Source: Wenzhouxiangellaceae bacterium (GTDB lineage: Bacteria; Pseudomonadota; Gammaproteobacteria; Xanthomonadales; Wenzhouxiangellaceae). From it: a stretch of 64,000 bases of DNA. Positions 40,989-51,570 of the stretch are shown piece after piece. The notes beneath the pieces are model-generated. The model did not search any database. It was not told the origin of the DNA and worked only from the letters and a program-made list of their open reading frames with translations. A program made the translations under genes and the position numbers. The DNA is taken from positions 1 through 64,000 of the forward strand of contig JANQPN010000079.1 of assembly GCA_028289455.1 (NCBI GenBank), in the 5' to 3' direction. Position 1 is the stretch's first letter. Each line of letters opens with the position of its first letter.

Positions 40989-43280
40989 CTACTGGCTTTC
41001 AAAACCGCTCTTGAATACTTCAATGCCGGGCGCGCAGTTATAGCAGACAATTGCAAAGTCCTGTCTTGGCCCTGCAGGAATCCAGGGGTCAATCGCATCG
41101 GCGGTCACATTGGAAGCCAATACCTGAAGGTTGATGCTGCCACCCTGGTGTTGTGCGGCACTCAGCATGATGCCTTCAAGATTGTTCATGGTATCTGCGC
41201 TGCCACCGGCCTGCGAAAAGCCATCAGCTGTGCTGATGTTATTGCCGAAATAGGTTTGATCATCAATGGTTAAGATCAAATCGAGATCATTGACCCATGC
41301 AGGTGTCAGGCCACCAGTGCCGGGCCCCGGTGCATCACTCCAGGCCAGCATGATGCGTATAGGCTCATCCGGATCAGCGGCTGTGTATGTTTCCTGCCAG
41401 TCATCTCCAGTATTGCTGAATATTTCAGTCTGGTCGATAAATATAACCGACTGTGGTGGATTGATCACTGCATCCAGATTCAGCCGGCCCCAGCCCTGCT
41501 TCCTGTCTGGGCGGTGTCCCAGGGTGTTGCCGTCGGCGTCGGTATTGCCGATCAGGTCCATTGTCACAGCAGTGAAGCGTGCTTTGATCAGGGCCGGACT
41601 TGGGTCGATACCGAATTCATTCCGGTACTGTTCGCTAAACAGTGACACACTGCCGGAAACAATCGGCGAAGCCATTGATGTACCGCAGAAGGTCGCACTA
41701 TAGGAGGAATCGCTGTTTGCCGTGGTGCTGTCGGTGCTGCAGCCCGGAGCAACGATGTGCGGTACCTGGCGCCCGTCACAGGCTTGCCCATGTGCTGAAT
41801 TGGCTGAAACACTGAAAATATCACTGCTCTGATTGCCACCGCCAACCTGGAGAACAGTCGAACCGACTGCGAACAGGTTTTTGGCTTCATCCGGCGAGCC
41901 CAGAGATGAAGGTGCACAAATGCCGACGTTGCGATCACCGTTACCATTCATAATTGACCATACCGGCAGCACCGGTTGTGATCCTGCTGTGTCGGGGTCG
42001 GCATCACGGGTGATGAAATCGATTTCCATGGTAGGGATGTCATAGCCTTGTGGAGTGCCGGTTGGACCCCAGGAGTTATTCGTCAAAACAGCGCCGGATA
42101 CGGCTGAATCCTGGTAAATATCCAGCATTCCATTGACTGCCATTCCACCGGGTCCACCGCCAAGGAATGGCGGGTAACGCTGTTCTATCAACGAAGCAGC
42201 CGGAGCAACACCCTGACCGCGCAAAAAGCCGTTACTGTCGGTCACGCCGCTGATGCCGGTTCCTCCCACCGCACCGGCTACGTGAGTGCCGTGATTATCA
42301 TTGGCGCTGGTACAACTGCCGTTAACACCGAGGCAACTGACCATGTTGTCTGTCAGGTCCTGATGTGTGCCACGGACGCCGCCATCAACGATGCCAACCA
42401 CTACACCTGATCCATCCAGGCCGGTTGGATTCAGCCAGCTTAGATAACCCGTAAAGATCGTATTGGTATCGTCATATCCACCAACCACTGACTGGTTGGA
42501 CATTTCACCACGTGGTCCGGCGTCCTGGCCGATCTGTTGCAGTGTGAAAACGCCGGGCAGTTGTGCCAGAGCCAGGTAGCTGTCCGGAGATGTTTCCAGT
42601 TGAACAATGTTGAAATGCCTGTTCAGCGACCGATTGGTAATAACGGTTACGCCGTTCTGGCGCAGGTTGCTGATGATTGCTGTTTGTGCGGGGGCATATA
42701 TCATTGCCATGGCATAAACGTGGCTATCGGTGCTTTCGCGGCTTTGCAATGGTACCCGGAAGGCGGGAACGAACTCTCCGGCCCAGCGAACATTGGTCAG
42801 TGAGTCTGCGGTGCTCAGTTTGTTGGCTTCAGCCCAGACGATGTAGCTGAAGGGGTGCAGGTATTGCACTGGCTCAAGGCCCGCAGTGCGCAGTTCATCG
42901 AGCCACTCGCCTTTGATTGGACCATTAAACTGGACCAGGCGAAAATCAGCCTCAGCGTGTGCCGGCGATTGATTCCAGCCCGATTCTGTTTCAGGGAATC
43001 CTGCGCGCGGATCGATCTTAAGACTACCGACAGTCAGTGCGAATGGATTCTCAATGCGGTCAATATGTTGAGCCTGAATTAAATCGGAAGCTACAGCTGC
43101 AGGTGCCCAGATAAAGCTGCCATAATCGATGGCTTCAGCTGGTAGATTCTGTTGTAATTGAGCCGGTGGATCGTAAATTTTCACCCACGCCTCCATGGCT
43201 ATGGACTGGCTCGAAAACACCATACTGGCAATAGTTAAAACGAAGAATACCAGGTTGACTCTGTTCAATTTGGTATGCAT
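40989..43280 (-). CDS. Secreted subtilisin-family (S8) serine protease
   Basis: 763 residues from ATG 43280, where a signal peptide begins (LVFFVLTIASMVFSSQSIA). Residues about 30-250 form a long pro-region. The catalytic triad is Asp299 (VVGIVDGGVRGTHQD), His330 (DNHGTHVAGAVGG) and Ser535 (FCGTSMASPIVSGS), with the oxyanion Asn402 in NNSWG. Residues about 600-740 look like a beta-sandwich (P-domain or CUB-like: DPDEPIRIMLAWSDAPG). The protein ends in VFKSGFESQ, resembling the GFE tails on exported proteins of some gammaproteobacteria. It is probably released to degrade proteins outside the cell. It is followed by a strong terminator. Confidence 0.93.
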   Translation of the reverse strand: MHTKLNRVNLVFFVLTIASMVFSSQSIAMEAWVKIYDPPAQLQQNLPAEAIDYGSFIWAPAAVASDLIQAQHIDRIENPFALTVGSLKIDPRAGFPETESGWNQSPAHAEADFRLVQFNGPIKGEWLDELRTAGLEPVQYLHPFSYIVWAEANKLSTADSLTNVRWAGEFVPAFRVPLQSRESTDSHVYAMAMIYAPAQTAIISNLRQNGVTVITNRSLNRHFNIVQLETSPDSYLALAQLPGVFTLQQIGQDAGPRGEMSNQSVVGGYDDTNTIFTGYLSWLNPTGLDGSGVVVGIVDGGVRGTHQDLTDNMVSCLGVNGSCTSANDNHGTHVAGAVGGTGISGVTDSNGFLRGQGVAPAASLIEQRYPPFLGGGPGGMAVNGMLDIYQDSAVSGAVLTNNSWGPTGTPQGYDIPTMEIDFITRDADPDTAGSQPVLPVWSIMNGNGDRNVGICAPSSLGSPDEAKNLFAVGSTVLQVGGGNQSSDIFSVSANSAHGQACDGRQVPHIVAPGCSTDSTTANSDSSYSATFCGTSMASPIVSGSVSLFSEQYRNEFGIDPSPALIKARFTAVTMDLIGNTDADGNTLGHRPDRKQGWGRLNLDAVINPPQSVIFIDQTEIFSNTGDDWQETYTAADPDEPIRIMLAWSDAPGPGTGGLTPAWVNDLDLILTIDDQTYFGNNISTADGFSQAGGSADTMNNLEGIMLSAAQHQGGSINLQVLASNVTADAIDPWIPAGPRQDFAIVCYNCAPGIEVFKSGFESQ

Positions 43281-43503
43281 AAACGGATCCGTGTTAAGGG
43301 GTTGGTTGACGTTGGATTGTAATCCGGGATTACGTATTGTGGGCGTCAATTTATATCACTTGGACGCACAATAGCAAATCACCGTAAATGAACTGTCGAA
43401 TGGCTATATAAGATATGTCGGTATGAACCGGCGGGATACCTATTGGAATCTTTAAAAGAATACATGGCCAGCATGAATCAGTGATAGTTGAAAACGATGT
43501 CGC

Positions 43504-43545
43504 AAAAACGGAAATGGCGCATCATTTTTATGATGCGCCATTTCC
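43504..43545 (-). terminator. Terminator of katG
   Basis: A 16-bp perfect stem (43510-43525 with 43530-43545, arm GGAAATGGCGCATCAT) with a TTTT/AAAA loop; on the minus strand CGTTTTTG follows (T-run complement of 43504-43508). It lies about 60 bases downstream of the katG stop. Confidence 0.8.
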
Positions 43546-43555
43546 AGAGTTCTCT

Positions 43556-43578
43556 AAGGCTGCAACAAAAGCAGCCTT
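43556..43578 (-). terminator. Second hairpin after katG
   Basis: AAGGCTGC (43556-43563) and GCAGCCTT (43571-43578) pair perfectly with a 7-base loop. No U-tract follows on the minus strand. It is closer to the stop codon than the main terminator and may stabilise the mRNA end. Confidence 0.45.
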
Positions 43579-43602
43579 GTTTAAAGCGTGATGTCTTATT
43601 GA

Positions 43603-45816
<2,214 letters not shown>

Positions 45817-46190
45817 GGTGGTTGCATCCTCTGGTTTCGTGAAGGTACGCATATACATACTCGATGAACTGCATGGGTTGTTACTCGCAAGTGGCATGTT
45901 TGAACAGATTCCAGCAAGGGCACTGTGGCGAGCTGTATAGATAATAGCTTCGGGGAGCTGATTGATGAAATTGATACTTCTTATCAGATATATAGATTTT
46001 CTCAATGCAGGTGTTGCCGGCTGTCAATTTTCACCTGTTAGGGTGTTGTCGCTGAACCCCCGAGTCGATGAATTCACACAGCAAACATGAGTGAGAATAA
46101 TTATCGGTGTAACAAGGCAAATTGTTGGCTTTTTGCCGGGTTTGTCGCCTATTGGTATGAGCGTTACTGAAAAAGGAATAGGTGACAACA
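45817..46190. other. Intergenic region, 374 bases, between divergent katG and the metzincin gene
   Basis: It should carry both promoters and any peroxide control of katG. ATAG and CTTC-like tetranucleotides occur at 45938-45962, but they do not fit the four-part OxyR pattern well. No other repeat, hairpin or RNA gene was recognised. Purine-rich AAGGAATAGGTGA just before 46191 is the ribosome site of the metzincin gene. Confidence 0.4.
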
Positions 46191-47174
46191 ATGAAAAAAA
46201 TACAAAGCAATGGAGTGCTCAGAAAAAGCGGGAAGCTATTCACAATTGCAGCTTTGCTGATTGCATTGCTGGCGATGACAGGATGTGCTGATAAAGTCAG
46301 AGCCTTTAACCGTCCATCAGACACTCAGGCATGGGGGGCTTTGATAGATGGCACCAAAGGTGGTGCGGCGGTTAATGATGAGCGTCGGTTGGGGACCGTA
46401 CAATCGTTGAATGTCGGTAATTTTACTACTGGGGGAGCTTCCAATGAGGAAGTAGCGGCGTTTACCAACCGGCGGGCGGTTAAACTTGTGGAAAACGTGA
46501 ACTGGACCAATGCGGATGATGATATTGCCGATATCAACTTTCCGGCAGAAATTTCAGTACCGGTAACCGTATGGATTGTTAAGGGACCTTTCAATGCACA
46601 ACGGAATCTGGCTATCGATCATTGCGTAACTACGTCCTCCATCTGGCAGAGCGAACGGATGGGTGTGCGTTTTTCCCAGTTTGAAATTGTCGATGCTACC
46701 GGTGATCCGGATGCTTCCGATTATTTTGATTTCGATTGTTCCATGCGTGCCGATATACAGAATGATATAGGCCGTCGCAGTAATCGTATTAATGTGTATT
46801 GGGTCGATACTGTGGATGGCGGCAGCAGCCGTGGACAGGCATGTGCTTTCGGCAGTGATTTTGTCGCCATGGGCAGCACAGCCAATGATGAATTACTGGT
46901 GCATGAGTTCGGTCACAATTTTGATCTGGAGCACGTTGATGGTCAGGCGACTTTTGATAATACCAATATCATGGAGAGCAGCAGCAGTACACGTGAATTT
47001 ATCACTGAAGGTCAATTGTTCAGGGCTCACCTTGACGGAAACTCGGCACTGAACGGTGTTTACAATGCCCGTGCCGGTGAACCGACACGCACTTGCAGTC
47101 ATGGCGCCGATAACAATAACTGCCCGGCGATTAACACTCGAATATGGGCAGATGGCGCCTTTCCGGCTAATTAA
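46191..47174 (+). CDS. Metzincin-like zinc protease lipoprotein
   Basis: 327 residues from ATG 46191 (AAGGAATAGGTGA upstream; a GTG nine bases earlier is less likely). Lipobox AMTGC with Cys32 as the anchor, giving a long leader. The catalytic site HEFGHNFDLEH puts His238, Glu239, His242 and His248 in the metzincin arrangement HExxHxxGxxH, except that the usual Gly is Asp245. A downstream NTNIMESSS supplies the Met-turn. It resembles reprolysin-like M12B/M72 peptidases. It would act at the outer membrane or cell surface. A small periplasmic gene follows after 11 bases. Confidence 0.85.
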   Translation: MKKIQSNGVLRKSGKLFTIAALLIALLAMTGCADKVRAFNRPSDTQAWGALIDGTKGGAAVNDERRLGTVQSLNVGNFTTGGASNEEVAAFTNRRAVKLVENVNWTNADDDIADINFPAEISVPVTVWIVKGPFNAQRNLAIDHCVTTSSIWQSERMGVRFSQFEIVDATGDPDASDYFDFDCSMRADIQNDIGRRSNRINVYWVDTVDGGSSRGQACAFGSDFVAMGSTANDELLVHEFGHNFDLEHVDGQATFDNTNIMESSSSTREFITEGQLFRAHLDGNSALNGVYNARAGEPTRTCSHGADNNNCPAINTRIWADGAFPAN

Positions 47175-47185
47175 AGGAGGATGAA

Positions 47186-47641
47186 ATGAAAATCAAAATA
47201 ACAGTGATCCTGCTTTTATCATCAATCCTCGCTGCTCCACTGGCAGCACAGGATCAAAACCGGTTTCTGCAGATGTCTGTCAATCAATTGGCTGAAACCT
47301 GGTTATTGCGAAATTGTGGAACGCAGGAACAAAGGCAGCTGGATCTTGCAGTGCTGGCTCGGGCAGAGCGTCTTAAGCCGCTTTTTGAAATTGCACTGGA
47401 GCAGGGGCCGTCACAGGATTTGGTCAAATTAACCAGTGCCGGAGCAAGACAACGCTTCAATGCCAATCAGGCAGCGCTTCAAGATGGAGAAAGCCTTGGT
47501 CTATCGCCGGAAAACCTGGAGCGTGCTAAAAGCCGTAGCCTTGAGGATTACATCGCCCGTTCTGTTAACAGTCTGAATGTGGGTTATCGTGATCAGGCGC
47601 GTCTGGGCCTGCAGCTGATTAGTAGTGACCCAGGCGGGTGA
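47186..47641 (+). CDS. Small secreted helical protein downstream of the metzincin
   Basis: 151 residues; AAAGGAGG lies just before the ATG. Signal peptide KITVILLLSSILAAPLAAQ. The mature chain is mostly helix (QLAETWLLRNCGTQEQRQLDLAVLARAE, LEQGPSQDLVKLTSAGARQRFNANQAAL, LERAKSRSLEDYIARSVNSL), with a single Cys. No family recognised. Tight spacing to the protease makes a helper, chaperone or inhibitor role possible, but this is inference only. A strong leftward terminator lies beyond it. Confidence 0.7.
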   Translation: MKIKITVILLLSSILAAPLAAQDQNRFLQMSVNQLAETWLLRNCGTQEQRQLDLAVLARAERLKPLFEIALEQGPSQDLVKLTSAGARQRFNANQAALQDGESLGLSPENLERAKSRSLEDYIARSVNSLNVGYRDQARLGLQLISSDPGG

Positions 47642-47676
47642 GGGTTGATCTGCAACAGTAACTTGCCTGTCAATTC

Positions 47677-47716
47677 AAAAAAGCTTGATGTGTACCCAAC
47701 TGATAGGTACACATCA
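47677..47716 (-). terminator. Rho-independent terminator of the serine hydrolase gene
   Basis: An 11-bp perfect stem (TGATGTGTACC at 47686-47696 with 47706-47716) and a 9-base loop, followed on the minus strand by six T (complement of 47677-47682). It lies 50 bases past the hydrolase stop. Confidence 0.85.
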
Positions 47717-47766
47717 TCAAAAACCTGCACACATTCTCATTTGACTGAATAGCCTTGTAATCCAGT

Positions 47767-48999
47767 TCAGGTGGTTTCCAGATACTCAATACATTGCCGG
47801 GCTATTTTATAAGCCAGTCTTTGCAGCTCGATACGGGTGTCATCACTGCGTCCGTTTGAGGCGAACGCTATGCTGACATGATGGCTGGGAACCAGCAGCA
47901 GGAAAGCAGCGGCGCCGGTTGATGCACCGCCATGGTGGATTACTTCAACAGGTCTGTCTTCATCAAAAATATTAACGGTTTCATGGCGTCGCCAGCCCAG
48001 CGTATAAAACTGTGAATTATCAGAACCATCAGACATCGGCTGCACTTTGAACATGGCTGCTTTGCTGTCTGATGACAGCAGGTGGTCGCCCAGAACTGCT
48101 TCACCCAGTTTGACCAGATCAATTGGTGTGGCGATAAATCCGCCACCCGCCCATTTATTGGAAAGATCAACGACAGGTGTATGGCCGTACAGTCCATTGC
48201 CGGAGGTATAAAATTCAACCAGCTGTGGTAACTGCCGGGTTCTATCTTCAGGAATGGTGGAAGTCATGGCCAACGGTGCCAATACCAGGTCGTTAACCAG
48301 TTGCAGAAACGGTTTACCGGCTGCTGCCTGCATCACTGCACTTAACAGCGTGTAGCCATGTGTTGAGTAGCTGAACCCCTGGCCGGGATCGAACAGCAAT
48401 TCATCATAAAGGAAATGCTCGACGGCGTCGTCGACGTCATCATAATGCTTGTTACTGTAAAAATCGGTAGGTGGAAACTGGCTCAGGTCAAAAGTGTAGT
48501 GGCGTATGCCTGCCATGTGACTGGCCAGCTGGCGCGGTGTTATTGGGATAGTCTGTCCCGGGAGATCCGGTAGATACCGTGAAATATCCGCATCCAGATC
48601 TATGCTTCCCTGTTCCGCCATCCGCATCAGGGTTACCGACGTCAATGGTTTGGAAACACTCCCGATACGATACTGATTTTTGGTCGTTGCCGGCCGCAAA
48701 GGCGCTATGCTGGCCAGGCCGATGGTACCGGCCCAAGTCGGCCGGCCATGAATTGAGACAGCACCACTGATTGATACGGTCTGTAAATCCAAGGCCGTGC
48801 TTTTCATGGTTTCAAAAAAGTGACTCGCCAGCTGGTCATGTTCATCCGTCAAAGGCCGGTTATCAGCATATTGAAATGTATCGGCAGGCAATGGTTCATG
48901 AGGGCTTTCCCACTTCCACAGCCAATACTGGATAGCAGCATAGTAAATGCCTGCCATAAGCAGCACACTACCCATGATTAAACCGATTTTTCTAAACAC
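47767..48999 (-). CDS. Membrane-anchored serine hydrolase, beta-lactamase class C/AmpH-like family
   Basis: 410 residues with an uncleaved-looking N-terminal helix (KIGLIMGSVLLMAGIYYAAIQYWL). SxxK motif SVSK at Ser114-Lys117 in RIGSVSKPLT, then the YxN-like motif Tyr-Ser-Thr in FSYSTHGYTL, and HHGG as the third element. The spacing fits the class C beta-lactamase/esterase/D,D-peptidase superfamily. RQLASHMAGIRHY and DLDADISRYLPDLPG are typical of the group. It may act as a peptidoglycan peptidase or an esterase, facing the periplasm. It is divergent from the LytTR regulator 113 bases away, a likely controller. Confidence 0.9.
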   Translation of the reverse strand: MFRKIGLIMGSVLLMAGIYYAAIQYWLWKWESPHEPLPADTFQYADNRPLTDEHDQLASHFFETMKSTALDLQTVSISGAVSIHGRPTWAGTIGLASIAPLRPATTKNQYRIGSVSKPLTSVTLMRMAEQGSIDLDADISRYLPDLPGQTIPITPRQLASHMAGIRHYTFDLSQFPPTDFYSNKHYDDVDDAVEHFLYDELLFDPGQGFSYSTHGYTLLSAVMQAAAGKPFLQLVNDLVLAPLAMTSTIPEDRTRQLPQLVEFYTSGNGLYGHTPVVDLSNKWAGGGFIATPIDLVKLGEAVLGDHLLSSDSKAAMFKVQPMSDGSDNSQFYTLGWRRHETVNIFDEDRPVEVIHHGGASTGAAAFLLLVPSHHVSIAFASNGRSDDTRIELQRLAYKIARQCIEYLETT

Positions 49000-49112
49000 T
49001 TTTATCTCCTTGATATTGGTCAGGCAGGTTGTTCACGCCTGGTAGGGGTGACATTTGAATGCACCCAGATGCCTGATTACAATGAAAAAATGCTGAGTGG
49101 CTCGGGAATTAC

Positions 49113-50594
49113 ATGAATAGCTCAAAGGCCGCCGGTCAAGCCTTGCTGTCTATCAGAGCACTGCTCATCATTACGACAGTTCTGTTGGCGCTGGGGCTGG
49201 TATTAGCTCGATCACTTGCGGTTCTGGAGGATGTCTACTGGTTGGCGGATGAAGTCAAAATCCGTCCGCTCGAAGGTGCTTGGCTGGATGCCCGGGTAAC
49301 GGATGTTTCCGGTACCGGGGAGTTGACAGAACTGGCTGCCGAAGTTCAGATACTGAATGATACCCTGCCGGATATACCCATCGGCATTCTGCTTTCCGGG
49401 CCTTTTTCTGCTGAAATATACTGGGATGAGGAGTTGGTGGGCGAAAAAGGCATTGTTGAGCGTGATGGCAAATCAGGCTCGCCGGGCCCAATTGACAGTA
49501 TCACCTTTTTGCCTTCAAACAGGTTAAGCCCTGGTATCCATCAGATACGCTTGTTGATTTCCACCGAGCACCTGAATTATGTCGCGCCCAGAATAATCCA
49601 TATGCTGGCGATTGGCCCTTATCGCAGCGATGATAGAAGGCCACTGCGATATTACGTAACACCAATCATACTCTTAGGGGGACTGGTGTTGTTGATGTTT
49701 CAGAATGCCCGGATCGCCCGCAGTGCCGGCAGTAGAGTGCACGGGGTGTTATCTGTGTTCGCATTTTTTGTGGTGGTTAATTTACTGGCTGAAATATCCC
49801 GGGCCGTAGTCAATTATCCGTATAACCTGCATTTATTCCGCGGTACTGTAATGTGGGTGTCAGCCATTGGTGCAGGTGCGAGTCTGGTGTTTCTAACTGC
49901 CGATTTACGCAGACTATGGTGGGTAAGGCTGATTTTGCTTATTTGTGCTGTGGGTTTTGTTGTAAGCCAGTTGAGTGATATCAGCGGTGACCGACAAATC
50001 GTCCATGATTTTATGATTCTCAGCGCCGCACCTGCGCTGGTATTTATGATTTACTCGCTTAAACAGGGCATTAGCTTCAGATTGATATTGCCGCTGTTCT
50101 GGGTGGCGTCTCTTGTTTCACAATTTATTTCGTACGGCATGTTTCTGGATATATATTTTTATATTGCCACCATGATTTTTCTTGCCGGCAGCTGGTATGC
50201 GACCTATGCAGGCAGTATATTGCCGGCTAACCAGTCTGAGGCGATCAGCGATGCTTACCGATTTGCATTGAAAAATGCCGGAAGAGAGTATTACGTTGTC
50301 TCAGAAAAGGTCGTCGTGCTGCGAGCTGCAAGTAATTACACGGAGCTGATTGATACGAGCGGAAAAGTGCATTTGCATGCTAAACGGCTTGGTGATCTGA
50401 TGCAGGAAGTGCCCGATGATTTTATGCGGGTTCACCGCTCAGTCGGTGTCAATATGGCATACGTCAAAGAGTTAAAAAGTATGGAAGGCAGCCGCTATCA
50501 GCTGATTCTAAATGATGATCAGACCGTGCCCGTCAGCCGCTATAGGGTTACTGATATCCGTGAGCGAATGAAATTGGGGCAGGGGCTATCATAA
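49113..50594 (+). CDS. Membrane-embedded LytTR transcription regulator (7TMR-like)
   Basis: 493 residues. A first helix at about 20-42 leads into a periplasmic beta domain (about 45-180, resembling the DISMED2 carbohydrate-binding module), then seven helices (about 186-375). The cytoplasmic C-terminus (about 390-490) is a LytTR DNA-binding domain: VSEKVVVLRAASNYTELID, HLHAKRLGDLMQEVPDDFMRVHRSVGVNMAYV, VPVSRYRVTDIRERM. A sensor of this design binds DNA directly from the membrane, without histidine kinase or receiver. It is divergent from the serine hydrolase. Its 3' end overlaps the convergent ATP-grasp gene by 6 bases. Confidence 0.9.
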   Translation: MNSSKAAGQALLSIRALLIITTVLLALGLVLARSLAVLEDVYWLADEVKIRPLEGAWLDARVTDVSGTGELTELAAEVQILNDTLPDIPIGILLSGPFSAEIYWDEELVGEKGIVERDGKSGSPGPIDSITFLPSNRLSPGIHQIRLLISTEHLNYVAPRIIHMLAIGPYRSDDRRPLRYYVTPIILLGGLVLLMFQNARIARSAGSRVHGVLSVFAFFVVVNLLAEISRAVVNYPYNLHLFRGTVMWVSAIGAGASLVFLTADLRRLWWVRLILLICAVGFVVSQLSDISGDRQIVHDFMILSAAPALVFMIYSLKQGISFRLILPLFWVASLVSQFISYGMFLDIYFYIATMIFLAGSWYATYAGSILPANQSEAISDAYRFALKNAGREYYVVSEKVVVLRAASNYTELIDTSGKVHLHAKRLGDLMQEVPDDFMRVHRSVGVNMAYVKELKSMEGSRYQLILNDDQTVPVSRYRVTDIRERMKLGQGLS

Positions 50595-51566
50595 TTTCCA
50601 GTCATGCGCATTCAGTCTGCATGCTTCGGTAACCCGTTGGTTTGCATCGGCGGGCGTGGAATCTGAAGGCGTTGTTTTGATCAATCGATCAATCGCATTC
50701 AGGCGGGGTTTTAAACCTGCGCCGTTGGCAATTTGAATATTCAGCCCTGGGCGTGCATTCAACTCCAGCACAAGCGGACCCAGCTCGCGATCCAGCACGA
50801 TATCCACACCCAGGTAGCCCAGTGGAACGGCGTCATAGCATTTGGCGGACAGATTCAACAGCATCTCCCAGTTGGGTACCTGAAAGCCGGTGAGGCCGGC
50901 TCCGGTATCGGGGTGCTCATGTACGTTGTAATTCTGGATCACAGCATTCACTGTGTGGCCGCTGCCGATATCGATACCTGCGCCAATAGCACCCTGGTGA
51001 AGGTTGGCCTTGCCGTCTGACTGGCGGGTTGGCAGTCGGGTCATGGCCATCACAGGGTAGCCGTGGTAAACGATAACCCGGATATCAGGAACGCCCTGTG
51101 AGGTGAGGTCACCGAATACCGGATCAAAGTGTACCAACGCCTCAATCATTGCCCGGTCTGGATGCCCTGCCAGGCTGTACATTCCGGTCAGAATGTTGCT
51201 GACATAATGTTCCAGAGTGGGCAGGTCAATCTGTTTGCCGCTGGCGGTTATCCAGCGCTGGTTTCTGCGCGAGGTAATCACCAGTATGCCATCGCCGCCG
51301 GAGCCATTGGCCGGCTTGATCACAAACTCGCCATGGTTGTGCAGTTTGCCCAGCAGGTGCGCGGCATCGTGCTGGGTGGCGATAGTGCCGAGCAGATCGG
51401 GGACATTGATGCCGGCTTCCTTCAGCCGCTGCTTGCACAGAATCTTGTCGTCCACAAATGGGTATAGTCTGCGGTTGTTGCAGCGCATGATGTATCTGCC
51501 GTTGCGTCCGTTCAGCCCGAGCACGCCATGGCTGTTCAGTTGCCGGAAAATTGCAAGCAGCGACAT
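50589..51566 (-). CDS. ATP-grasp alpha-L-glutamate ligase-like protein
   Basis: 325 residues from ATG 51566; the frame is open to 51626, inside the preceding gene, but the ATP-grasp protein family starts here. RimK-related ATP-grasp features: GVLGLNGRNGRYIMRCN at the start, FVIKPANGSGGDGILVI (ATP-binding loop), PDIRVIVYHGYPVMAMTRLPT, and GVDIVLDRELGPLVLELNARPGLNIQIANGAG with the metal-binding E-N pair. It joins an amino acid or amine to a carboxyl group using ATP. It follows the dead-transglutaminase/7TM gene by 4 bases, the same three-gene set seen across pseudomonads and alteromonads. Substrate unknown. Confidence 0.88.
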   Translation of the reverse strand: MSLLAIFRQLNSHGVLGLNGRNGRYIMRCNNRRLYPFVDDKILCKQRLKEAGINVPDLLGTIATQHDAAHLLGKLHNHGEFVIKPANGSGGDGILVITSRRNQRWITASGKQIDLPTLEHYVSNILTGMYSLAGHPDRAMIEALVHFDPVFGDLTSQGVPDIRVIVYHGYPVMAMTRLPTRQSDGKANLHQGAIGAGIDIGSGHTVNAVIQNYNVHEHPDTGAGLTGFQVPNWEMLLNLSAKCYDAVPLGYLGVDIVLDRELGPLVLELNARPGLNIQIANGAGLKPRLNAIDRLIKTTPSDSTPADANQRVTEACRLNAHDWKL

Positions 51567-51570
51567 AATC

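Noticed and set aside
45938..45962. Possible OxyR site upstream of katG
   Set aside because: Only the first ATAG fits; the other three tetranucleotides diverge from the ATAG-N7-CTAT-N7 pattern.
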